Source: Fructilactobacillus hinvesii
GTDB lineage: Bacteria > Bacillota > Bacilli > Lactobacillales > Lactobacillaceae
Length of the DNA stretch: 64,000 bases
Reading direction: 5' to 3'
Assembly (NCBI RefSeq): GCF_024029435.1
Contig: NZ_CP097118.1
Span: 434,001 to 498,000 of the forward strand
Shown: one piece after another, positions 34,749-41,986 of the stretch
Layout of the letters: the number at the start of each line of letters is the position of its first letter
Position numbering within the stretch: the first letter of the stretch is position 1
Made by a program: the position numbers and the translations under genes
Notes under the pieces: generated by a model
The model's database searches: none
What the model saw: only the letters and a program-made list of their open reading frames with translations
Told to the model about the DNA's origin: nothing

Positions 34749-34805
34749 ATGAACAAGATGATGCAAAAATTGATGTCCTCCTCTAACTCTACTTGGATTG
34801 CGTGA
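34749..34805 (+). CDS. Serine-rich leader peptide (attenuator)
   Basis: An 18-codon frame eight bases after AAAGGA. The peptide ends MSSSNSTWIA: four serine codons (TCC, TCC, TCT, TCT) and a Thr codon within six positions. Its Ser-Asn-Ser-Thr coding bases (34783-34794) are complementary to 34810-34821 just past the stop (11 of 12 positions, one G-U). It is followed by a two-state hairpin and a terminator before a Ser/Thr-type transporter. I read it as a seryl-tRNA sensing leader. Confidence 0.8.
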   Translation: MNKMMQKLMSSSNSTWIA

Positions 34806-34809
34806 CTCT

Positions 34810-34917
34810 AAGTAAGGTTAGTTTGCGATGCCTAGTTAGATGTTCACGAAACTACTAACTAGGCCATCAGTTGTTCGATTCCTTCCGACGACTTGTAAAA
34901 GAAAGGTCCTGGTTAGT
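34810..34917 (+). promoter_or_regulatory. Attenuator alternative stems (Ser leader)
   Basis: CCTAGTTAG (34831-34839) pairs perfectly with CTAACTAGG (34855-34863). That second segment can also pair with CCTGGTTAG (34908-34916, one G-U pair), which is the left arm of the terminator. The two pairings exclude each other: the first permits termination, the second is an antiterminator. Segment 34810-34821 also pairs with the leader's Ser codons, coupling ribosome position to the fold. Confidence 0.78.
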
Positions 34918-34940
34918 AACTTACTGACTAGGACCTTTTT
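34903..34940 (+). terminator. Attenuator terminator before the SteT-like gene
   Basis: 15-bp stem 34903-34917 with 34923-34937 (two G-U pairs), a 5-base loop and a T run. It ends 42 bases before the transporter start. Confidence 0.92.
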
Positions 34941-34982
34941 ATTATTGATTTGTAATTTAAAACGACAAAGGAGAGCGTAACG

Positions 34983-36314
34983 ATGGCAGAACAAAAATTA
35001 AAGCGCAGCATCGGACCCTTTACCGCATTAGCAATGGTAATGGGAACCGTAATTGGGGGCGGGGTCTTCTTCAAGATTGCAAGTGTCACGGCCGCTACTC
35101 ATTCAGTTAGTCTGACTCTGTTAGCCTGGGTCGGGGCCGGGGTTCTAACCATTTGTGGAGGACTAACGGTGGCCGAGCTGGGAGCAGCAATCCCAGAAAC
35201 CGGTGGAAGCGTGCAGTACATGCGGCATACCTATGGTCCCTTGAGTGGATTCTTACTGGGTTGGTCAGAAATGTTGATTTATGTACCAGCCAACATGGCT
35301 GCCTTAGCGATTATTTTTGCCACCCAGGTGGTCATTCTCTTGCACTTGGCGACCTCGTTAGTTGTTCCCATTGCAATTGCCGTGGTCATTATTATCACGG
35401 GGTTAAACTTGTTGGGATCGAAGGTCGGGGGAACGGTGCAATCGTTAACCTTGATTTTTAAGCTAATTCCGGTGTTTTTAATCGTAATCGTGGGTTTATT
35501 CCTACCAGGACACGTAGATGTGACGTTCTTCCCGATGACACCAACTGATCATTCCAATGTAATTACGGCCTTCTCGGGTGGTTTGTTAGCTACCATGTTT
35601 GCTTACGAAGGCTGGATTAACGTAGGTGACATTGCCGGTGAGATGAAGAATCCAAAACGAGATATCCCTAAGGCCGTGGTGTTAGGCTTAACCTTTATCA
35701 TGATTATTTACGTTTTGGTTAACTGGGTCTTCTTGAAAAACATGCCAGTCAGCCAAATTGCCGGAAATCCAAATACGGCCGCTGAAGTAGCGGGGAAACT
35801 GTTTGGCAACCTTGGGGGTAAACTAGTAACAATTGGAATTTTGGTTTCGGTGTTTGGAACCATTAACGGGTACACAATGACCGGATCGCGGATTCCATAC
35901 GCATTGGCAAAACAGGATTTATTGCCATTTAGTGATCTTTTTCAACGCTTAAACCGGGCAGCCGCACCATTTGTGGCCAGTCTATTTATCTTGGTGATTG
36001 CTATCATTATGATTTGTCTGGGAAGTTTTGACCTGTTGACGGACATGCTGGTGTTTGTAATGTGGTTATTTAACTGCTTATTGTTCTTAGCGGTTTTCAT
36101 CTTGAGAAAAAAGGAACCCCACTTGGAACGACCATACCAAGTACTGTGGTATCCGGTGGTTCCCACAGTTGCCATCTTGGGGGGACTTTTCATCATTGTG
36201 ACGACCTTAATCAATCAAACTGGACTGGCCATGGCAGGACTGGGAATTACCCTGGTGGGAGTTCCAGTTTACTACCTGCACAAACGTACACGTAACCACC
36301 AACCAACTAATTAG
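34983..36314 (+). CDS. APC-family amino acid exchanger, SteT (Ser/Thr)-like
   Basis: A 443-residue transporter with 12 TM segments and the LAT-type start: GPFTALAMVMGTVIGGGVFF (TM1), then the GEMKNPKRDIPKA loop after TM6. Bacterial LAT relatives such as Bacillus SteT exchange serine and threonine. The serine-rich leader attenuator directly upstream supports Ser/Thr as substrate. The start is ATG 34983 behind AAAGGAG. Monocistronic, ending in a terminator whose left arm is duplicated. Confidence 0.87.
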   Translation: MAEQKLKRSIGPFTALAMVMGTVIGGGVFFKIASVTAATHSVSLTLLAWVGAGVLTICGGLTVAELGAAIPETGGSVQYMRHTYGPLSGFLLGWSEMLIYVPANMAALAIIFATQVVILLHLATSLVVPIAIAVVIIITGLNLLGSKVGGTVQSLTLIFKLIPVFLIVIVGLFLPGHVDVTFFPMTPTDHSNVITAFSGGLLATMFAYEGWINVGDIAGEMKNPKRDIPKAVVLGLTFIMIIYVLVNWVFLKNMPVSQIAGNPNTAAEVAGKLFGNLGGKLVTIGILVSVFGTINGYTMTGSRIPYALAKQDLLPFSDLFQRLNRAAAPFVASLFILVIAIIMICLGSFDLLTDMLVFVMWLFNCLLFLAVFILRKKEPHLERPYQVLWYPVVPTVAILGGLFIIVTTLINQTGLAMAGLGITLVGVPVYYLHKRTRNHQPTN

Positions 36315-36320
36315 AAAAAT

Positions 36321-36378
36321 AAAAAATCCCCCGTTTCTAAAAAATCCCCCGTTTCAATGAAGAAACGGGAGATTTTTT
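36321..36378. terminator. Terminator with a duplicated left arm
   Basis: The 17-base left arm occurs twice in tandem (36321-36337 and 36339-36355). The single right arm is 36362-36378, and either copy can pair with it. Converging transporter and corA genes share it. Confidence 0.85.
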
Positions 36379-36390
36379 AGTTGGTTGGGA

Positions 36391-37314
36391 TTAACGGTTA
36401 AAGAAGTCACTAAACCGCATGATTAGTAAGACGATGACCACCAAAATTGCTGTGATGAGAATCGTAATTTGCCAGGCAAACGGATGATCCATAAACGGCA
36501 GCTTCACGTTTTCACCATAAAAACCGAACACAATGTTTGGTACGGTCAGGACAATTGAAAAGACCGTTAAAAATTTCATGGTCGAGTTTAGGTTACTATC
36601 TAATAAGTTAGAATAAGCCCCTGCTACCTGCTGAGCAGCTTGGTTAGCCATCTGAGCCATGGAAAGTCCTTGTTGAATTTCGACGATGACATCGTCCAGG
36701 GCATCATTATCATTGTCAGAAAGGGTTTTTCCCAGTTTCCGTTTAAACATGGTTAACATATCGTTGTTAGCCGATAGGGAAGTTAGGAAGTACACCAAAT
36801 CCGTCTGGAGATTCAACAGTTGGTTGATGGCAGCTTTATTAGTTCGACCCCGTAAATTTCGCTGAATGCTGGTACGAATACTGTTAATGTGATTAATGTA
36901 ATCGAAGTATTGGATGGCGAGTTGATACATCGTCTTTAAAACAATGTCTAAGGGAGTGGCATTGTCCCGTTGTAATTGAGGTAATTTATCGACGATGGAG
37001 CGAATTAGCGGATTCACGAAATTAGTTTGATTAGCTGTAAACGTAAACAGGGTGTTTCCGTGGATAATTAAGCCAATTGGTTCGGCGGCAATATCCCCGT
37101 TAAATCGAGTCGGTTCAGCCACGTCAAAGATAATTAATAGGATTTGTTCATCGTCATAGTATTCCAACCGAGGACGTTCGTGGTGGTCAAGTGCGTAGTA
37201 GAGCATCTCAGTCGTGAGATGGTACTCTTGCTTGAGGGTCTTTTTTTCGACGGGGAGACAATCAGTGACTTGTACCCATTCAATGTTTTGATTAATTTTG
37301 TCAGTTTTAATCAT
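36391..37314 (-). CDS. corA: CorA-family divalent cation transporter with a variant GMN motif
   Basis: A 307-residue protein with a large N-terminal cytoplasmic alpha/beta-helical domain and two C-terminal TM helices (about 240-265 and 277-300). The signature after TM1 reads YGENV instead of YGMNV: the Met codon position is GAA. In CorA the GMN loop is the selectivity filter for hydrated Mg2+ or Co2+, so specificity may be altered. The start is ATG 37314 behind AAGGAGG. Monocistronic. Confidence 0.87.
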   Translation of the reverse strand: MIKTDKINQNIEWVQVTDCLPVEKKTLKQEYHLTTEMLYYALDHHERPRLEYYDDEQILLIIFDVAEPTRFNGDIAAEPIGLIIHGNTLFTFTANQTNFVNPLIRSIVDKLPQLQRDNATPLDIVLKTMYQLAIQYFDYINHINSIRTSIQRNLRGRTNKAAINQLLNLQTDLVYFLTSLSANNDMLTMFKRKLGKTLSDNDNDALDDVIVEIQQGLSMAQMANQAAQQVAGAYSNLLDSNLNSTMKFLTVFSIVLTVPNIVFGFYGENVKLPFMDHPFAWQITILITAILVVIVLLIMRFSDFFNR

Positions 37315-37471
37315 GTGATTGCCTCCTTTTTATGCATTAGTTTCCATTATAAGCGATTTTTAAGCAAAAGTTTACCATCTAGCCCGATTTTCTTCGGTTT
37401 CTGAAGTTAACTAGCATTAAAAATTAAATTCAATAGGGTATAATGAATGTTACAAAGGAGTGCAAAAGAAA

Positions 37472-38113
37472 ATGAAACAAAAACCAGAAAAATCAGAACG
37501 AAGCAGTTTGTGGTATCCGCTGATTGCTTTTTTAATTGTCGCGGGAGCGTGCTTGGCACTCTATGGAACCTATAAGGTGCGCCAACACATTAATTATCAA
37601 CGAATGATTGCTGCGCAAAAGAAGTATGACGAGGAGAACAATCCGGTTCTAAAGCACGAACGAAAGTTCATCAAACAGGTTGCAAACCCATCCGTGAAAC
37701 TTTACCGGCAGGATCACAAAGTGCTACCAAGTATCGTCATTGCCCAGGCCATTTTGGAATCGAACTGGGGGAAATCGAAACTGTATACGGAAGCGAATAA
37801 TCCGTTTGGAATTAAGGGTACTTATAACGGAGACTACATTATGTACGAAACGGGTGAATACATTAATCACAAACACATTACCGAAAAGGCCCAGTTCCGT
37901 AAGTATCCAGATTTGCAGTCAGCAATTGAAGACCACAACGAAGCATTATACGAGAAGTTTTTAAAGCGTGATGACAAAATTACGGATTATCGTGAAGAAG
38001 CGAAGTTACTACAGAAAAACACCTATGCGACCGATCCAGATTATGCTAATAAGTTAATTCGGGTAATCAAAGCGCATAACTTGCAAAAGTATGATCAAGA
38101 AGCAATGAAATAA
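37472..38113 (+). CDS. Membrane-anchored N-acetylglucosaminidase (GH73-type)
   Basis: A 213-residue protein with an N-terminal anchor (about 13-37) followed by a GH73/LytG-like domain. AILESNWGKSKLYTEANNPFGIKG contains the catalytic Glu region, and late YATDPDYANKLIRVI is the usual family ending. It cleaves peptidoglycan glycan strands outside the membrane. The start is ATG 37472; a GTG at 37460 overlaps AAAGGAG. TATAAT lies at 37439-37444. First gene of a four-gene run with TerC, thioredoxin and NhaC. Confidence 0.88.
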   Translation: MKQKPEKSERSSLWYPLIAFLIVAGACLALYGTYKVRQHINYQRMIAAQKKYDEENNPVLKHERKFIKQVANPSVKLYRQDHKVLPSIVIAQAILESNWGKSKLYTEANNPFGIKGTYNGDYIMYETGEYINHKHITEKAQFRKYPDLQSAIEDHNEALYEKFLKRDDKITDYREEAKLLQKNTYATDPDYANKLIRVIKAHNLQKYDQEAMK

Positions 38114-38147
38114 TTATCACTAAATTTAATTACAAAGGAGATTTTAA

Positions 38148-38918
38148 GTGCTGGCACTACTAGAAAAGCTGTATGGTCCGTTTTTTGATTTACATAATTG
38201 GGAGACGGTCTTAACGTCTGGAAATGATTGGTTAATTATCTTTTCCCTCGTGGTTTTGGAATGTGTGATGTCGGTTGATAATGCAATTGTGTTGGCCACC
38301 CAAACTCAGGTGTTGCCAACGAAGAAATTGCAGGAAGAATCCCTGTTTTACGGTCTATGGGGTGCCTATATTTTCCGGTTCCTCGTCATTGGAGCTGGGG
38401 TATACCTGATTCACTTTTGGGAAATTAAAGTGGTCGGAGCCATTTATTTAATTTATTTGGCGGTTAAGTATTTCTTTCCGCGCCAATCTAAGCCAAACAC
38501 CCCCCGTAAAATTAAGGCGTTTGGGGATCCGCACAGTCGTAAGTTTTTTTGGTGGGTTGTTATCCAAATCGAGTTCATGGACATTCTCTTCTCCATCGAT
38601 TCAGTGCTAGCCTCGCTAGCGGTTTCTAGCAATCCGGTGGTGGTTTTAATCGGAGGAATGGTCGGAATTTTAGCGATGCGTGGGATTGCCGAAGTAATTA
38701 TGAAGATTATGAAACGGATTCCAGAGCTAAAAACAATGGCGTACGTGCTGGTCTTTGTGATTGGAGTGAAATTGTTACTTTCAATTCCGGCAATTGACAT
38801 CGAGATTCCAGCAACCTGGTTTGGTCTCTTTGTAATTGCCGCCATTGCGGTTACTTTTGTGATTCATTTTATTCGACAAAGGAGAAATTCAGATGGCAGT
38901 GGAACTCAATCAAGCTAA
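38148..38918 (+). CDS. TerC-family membrane protein
   Basis: A 256-residue protein with about seven TM segments. The TerC hallmarks are acidic residues in membrane helices: ECVMSVDNAIVLA near residue 38 and IEFMDILFSIDSVLA in the middle. Members include tellurium-resistance proteins and manganese exporters. The start is GTG 38148 behind AAAGGAG, 34 bases after the glucosaminidase. No Mn riboswitch is visible. Its end overlaps the thioredoxin gene by 26 bases. Confidence 0.9.
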   Translation: MLALLEKLYGPFFDLHNWETVLTSGNDWLIIFSLVVLECVMSVDNAIVLATQTQVLPTKKLQEESLFYGLWGAYIFRFLVIGAGVYLIHFWEIKVVGAIYLIYLAVKYFFPRQSKPNTPRKIKAFGDPHSRKFFWWVVIQIEFMDILFSIDSVLASLAVSSNPVVVLIGGMVGILAMRGIAEVIMKIMKRIPELKTMAYVLVFVIGVKLLLSIPAIDIEIPATWFGLFVIAAIAVTFVIHFIRQRRNSDGSGTQSS

Positions 38919-39213
38919 TTTTAAGGCTGAAGTTCAGGGCCCAATGACGTTGGTTGATTTTTGGGCACCTTGGTGTGGTCCATGTAAAACGATGGAACCC
39001 ATCTTGAACCAATTAGAACAAGACTTTTCCGGGCAAGTTAAGTTTGCCAAGTTAAACGTAGATCATAACCAGGACCTTGCCGAACGATATCATGTCCTTG
39101 GTTTACCCAGTTACGTTCTTTTTGTGAACGGAACCGGGATTGAAAAGGTTACGGGAATCTATTCGAAAGAGAAATTAGCCCACTATTTGAAACGAAAGTT
39201 GGCTGAACAGTAA
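38893..39213 (+). CDS. trxA: Thioredoxin
   Basis: A 106-residue classical thioredoxin with active site WCGPCK (W27, C28, C31), the cis-proline loop GLPSYVLF and no signal peptide, so a cytoplasmic disulfide reductase. ATG 38893 behind AAAGGAG lies inside the terC end, indicating translational coupling. The NhaC gene follows 14 bases later. It is likely one of several thioredoxins in the genome. Confidence 0.93.
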   Translation: MAVELNQANFKAEVQGPMTLVDFWAPWCGPCKTMEPILNQLEQDFSGQVKFAKLNVDHNQDLAERYHVLGLPSYVLFVNGTGIEKVTGIYSKEKLAHYLKRKLAEQ

Positions 39214-39227
39214 AGTAGGAGATGACA

Positions 39228-40613
39228 ATGCAAACAAATCAGCAACCACGGCCGCGTCTCTTGGAGGCCGTTTTTATTTTAATCGGAATGCTCATCGTTA
39301 TGGGAGTGGGAATCATTGGGTTTCATTTAACTCCAGTTGTACCGATTCTGACCGTTATTTTTGGATTGATGCTGTGGGGGAAAACGCGCGGTTGGTCTTG
39401 GGACGAGATCCAGGATGGAATCGTCGTTGGGGTTCGCAATGGAATCATTCCTCTGTTTATCTTCCTTTTAATTGGAAGTTTAATCGGAGTATGGATCATG
39501 GCGGGCGTGATTCCTACCCTCATGGTTTATGGCTTTCACATTCTCAGCGTGCGCTGGTTCTTACCATCAGTATTTTTGATGTGTGCCTTTGTGGGGTGCT
39601 TCATCGGGAGTGCATTTACCATTATTTCTACGGTGGGGATTGCTTCGATGGGAATTGGCGTGACGATGGGCTTAGATCCAGCCATGATTGCGGGAGCAGT
39701 TGTTTCAGGAGCGGTTTTTAGTGATAAAATGTCACCTTTATCTGCGACCACTAACTTAGCTTCAGCAATTGCTGGCGATGACCTGTACAATCACATTAAA
39801 AACATGTTGTGGTCGACCATTCCCGCCTTTGTTTTATCGCTTTTGTTATTTACCGTTTTTGGAAATCATCATCAGGCGGCTAGTTTGACAAAAATTACGC
39901 AAACGACTCACATTTTGACGAGTAATTTTCCGGTATCTGCATGGATGTTGCTACCAGTGGGACTGTTACTAGTGTGTGCCTGGACTAAGATTCCGACCAT
40001 TCCGACGTTGTTCATTAACATTACTGTAACCATTCTGATGACGCTCTTAAATCCGCACCAACACTACTCGTTGGCTAAAATTGCGAACGTGATGGAAAAC
40101 GGATTTACAATTAAAACTTCTAGTGCAGAAGTTAATCAGATTTTAAACCGGGGTGGGATCAGTTCCATGACCGGAACAATGACGTTGATTATCCTCGCGT
40201 TAGCCCTGGGCGGACTGTTAATCAAACTTGGAATTATCGATGTGGTGATGACACGCTTCTCTGCCCACATTCGATCAAATGGAATGCTGGTATTAAGTAC
40301 GGTTTTAGCTGCGATTGGGGTCAATCTCTTTATCGGGGAGCAATACCTATCGGTGGTTTTACCTGGGACGGCCTTTAAAGCAGACTTTCAAAAGGCTCAC
40401 CTAGCTCCTGAAGCCCTTGGTCGGGCCTTAGAGGATGGGGGAGCAGTAATTAACTACTTAGTTCCGTGGGGTGTAGCTGGCGTTTTTGTGGCCAACACGT
40501 TAAACGTTCCGACTTTAAGTTACCTCCCGTTTGTCTTCTTCAGTTTACTGTGCCCGGTTTTTTCAATTCTCAGTGGCTTTACTGGCATCGGGCTCAAACG
40601 TGCAACTGCTTAG
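39228..40613 (+). CDS. Na+/H+ antiporter NhaC family
   Basis: A 461-residue antiporter with about 11-12 hydrophobic segments. Typical NhaC segments are GSLIGVWIMAGVIPTLM, GSAFTIISTVGIA and VVSGAVFSDKMSPLSATTNLA. It exports Na+ (or exchanges other cations or organic acids, as in malate/lactate NhaC paralogues). The start is ATG 39228, six bases after GGAG; an ATG at 39222 abuts the site. Last gene of the glucosaminidase-TerC-Trx run. Confidence 0.88.
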   Translation: MQTNQQPRPRLLEAVFILIGMLIVMGVGIIGFHLTPVVPILTVIFGLMLWGKTRGWSWDEIQDGIVVGVRNGIIPLFIFLLIGSLIGVWIMAGVIPTLMVYGFHILSVRWFLPSVFLMCAFVGCFIGSAFTIISTVGIASMGIGVTMGLDPAMIAGAVVSGAVFSDKMSPLSATTNLASAIAGDDLYNHIKNMLWSTIPAFVLSLLLFTVFGNHHQAASLTKITQTTHILTSNFPVSAWMLLPVGLLLVCAWTKIPTIPTLFINITVTILMTLLNPHQHYSLAKIANVMENGFTIKTSSAEVNQILNRGGISSMTGTMTLIILALALGGLLIKLGIIDVVMTRFSAHIRSNGMLVLSTVLAAIGVNLFIGEQYLSVVLPGTAFKADFQKAHLAPEALGRALEDGGAVINYLVPWGVAGVFVANTLNVPTLSYLPFVFFSLLCPVFSILSGFTGIGLKRATA

Positions 40614-40634
40614 ATCTTGTTAATAATATAGTAG

Positions 40635-40662
40635 AAACACCTCTGTTTAAGGGGTGTTTTTT
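40635..40662 (+). terminator. Terminator after nhaC
   Basis: AAACACCTCT pairs with AGGGGTGTTT, followed by T6. Confidence 0.85.
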
Positions 40663-40912
40663 CTTTAATTAAGCAGGAGTGAAATGGTTTAAATGGGCAA
40701 AAATAGCGAGAAAAAACAGGAAAAACCCACGCTTTTTCAAATTAATTAAAAAAATTTTGAGTTTTTGTAAAGTAAGTTGACACTATTTTTGTAAAGATTG
40801 ACATATTTATATCCCGGTCTAAAGGCTTTGACTAGGAAATTGAGAAAGTTAAGTAACAAAATATGTCTGAAATGTTGCAATGTTACGAAACGGTCGTTTT
40901 AAGTAATGCTTC

Positions 40913-40943
40913 TGTAATCTCTACGTAACATTTCCCCTATAGT
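40913..40943 (+). promoter_or_regulatory. LysM/Apf gene promoter with a WalR-like box
   Basis: TGTAAT-CTCTA-CGTAAC (40913-40929) matches the WalR consensus TGTWAH-N5-TGTWAH at all but one base and overlaps the -35 region of TATAGT (40938-40943). The other 250 bases back to the terminator are A/T-rich and hold TTGACA twice (near 40777 and 40798) and an AAACG/CGTTT repeat, but no gene. A leader of about 90 bases follows. Confidence 0.6.
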
Positions 40944-41042
40944 ATAGCTATTGTTGATTGAGGCGAGCGAGTCATCAATCAGAAATTCTAGTTACATTAC
41001 ATCTAATTGCATTTTCTATTTATTAAGGAGAGGTTTTATTTT

Positions 41043-41792
41043 ATGAAGTTAAAAGGTCTTAAGTCCATCGCCGCAGTTGCAGCCGTATCAGCCGGAGTTT
41101 TATTAGCTGGTGCTGCACAAGCTGACGCTTCCACTAAGATCACTGTTCAATCTGGTGATACGCTTTCAGAATTAGCTCAAACTTACGGAGTTTCAGTTGA
41201 CAGCTTACAAAAAGCTAACAACATTAAAGATATTAACAAGATCTACGTTGGTGAAGTTTTCGTAGTTGGTGATAACGGAAACGTTAAGGTTACTAGCGCA
41301 ACGAGTCAAGCTGCTAAGGAAGCTGCTCCAGCTCAACCAGTTGCTGCTCAAGCTAACGATAACGAACAATCTGCTGCTAAGCCTGCTGCCCAAGCTAGCC
41401 AACCAGCCGCTCAACCGCAAGCTGCTACTCAAACTCAAGCACCAGCTGCTCAAGCAACTCCAGCAGCAACTCAAACGCAACAAACGAGCCAAGCCGCTGC
41501 ACAACCAGCTGCTCAAACTACCCAAGCTCAAGCACCTGCTGCTAGCCAAGCAACTAGTTCTGCCGCAACTGAAAACGATGGTTCTTTAGACTCAATCGCT
41601 GCAGTTGAATCAGGTGGTTCATACTCAGCTCGTAATGGTCAATACATTGGTAAGTACCAATTATCATCTTCATACTTGAACGGTGATTACTCTCCAGCTA
41701 ACCAAGAACGGGTTGCTCGTCAATACGCTGTTAGCCGTTACGGTTCAGTTGCCAATGCCGTTGCATTCCGGAACGCTCACAACTACTGGTAA
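41043..41792 (+). CDS. Secreted LysM protein with Apf-like C-terminal domain
   Basis: A 249-residue exported wall protein. A signal peptide precedes a predicted cleavage after AAQA (about residue 27). One LysM domain follows (about 31-76, VQSGDTLSELAQTYGV to IYVGEVFVV), then about 105 residues of Ala/Gln/Pro repeats as a wall-spanning linker, then an aggregation-promoting-factor/transglycosylase-like domain (SIAAVESGGSYSARNG, ending in NAHNYW). It probably binds and remodels peptidoglycan. The start is ATG 41043 behind AAGGAGAGG. A possible WalR site suggests control by the wall-stress two-component system. Confidence 0.9.
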   Translation: MKLKGLKSIAAVAAVSAGVLLAGAAQADASTKITVQSGDTLSELAQTYGVSVDSLQKANNIKDINKIYVGEVFVVGDNGNVKVTSATSQAAKEAAPAQPVAAQANDNEQSAAKPAAQASQPAAQPQAATQTQAPAAQATPAATQTQQTSQAAAQPAAQTTQAQAPAASQATSSAATENDGSLDSIAAVESGGSYSARNGQYIGKYQLSSSYLNGDYSPANQERVARQYAVSRYGSVANAVAFRNAHNYW

Positions 41793-41834
41793 AAAGTAGT
41801 TTCAAAGCAAACTTCATTTTAAAGTGAATTTAAT

Positions 41835-41876
41835 CCCCATCGTCTAGGGTTTTATCCCTAGGCGGTGGGGTTTTTT
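41835..41876 (+). terminator. Terminator after the LysM gene
   Basis: 15-bp stem 41835-41849 with 41856-41870 (two G-U pairs), then T6. Confidence 0.92.
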
Positions 41877-41896
41877 GTTGTTATTAATTAGAGACG

Positions 41897-41925
41897 TTTA
41901 CATTCATTTGTGAAAGACTTATCAT
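41897..41925 (+). promoter_or_regulatory. Promoter of the FGGY kinase gene
   Basis: TTTACA (41897-41902), a 17-base spacer and TATCAT (41920-41925). The 14-mer AATTAGAGACGTTT (41886-41899) overlaps the -35 and recurs inverted at 45708-45721. Confidence 0.65.
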
Positions 41926-41986
41926 AAAAGCAGATTATTGACGATTTGATTAGGAGTAATTCCCCGCTAAAGTGAGGTAAATCACA

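Noticed and set aside
38114..38147. Manganese (yybP-ykoY) riboswitch before terC
   Set aside because: Only 34 bases separate terC from the glucosaminidase gene; there is no room or structure for it.
41205..41589. Open frames in other phases across the Ala/Gln repeats of the LysM gene
   Set aside because: They are produced by the low-complexity GCT/CAA repeats of the real gene and lack starts with ribosome binding sites.
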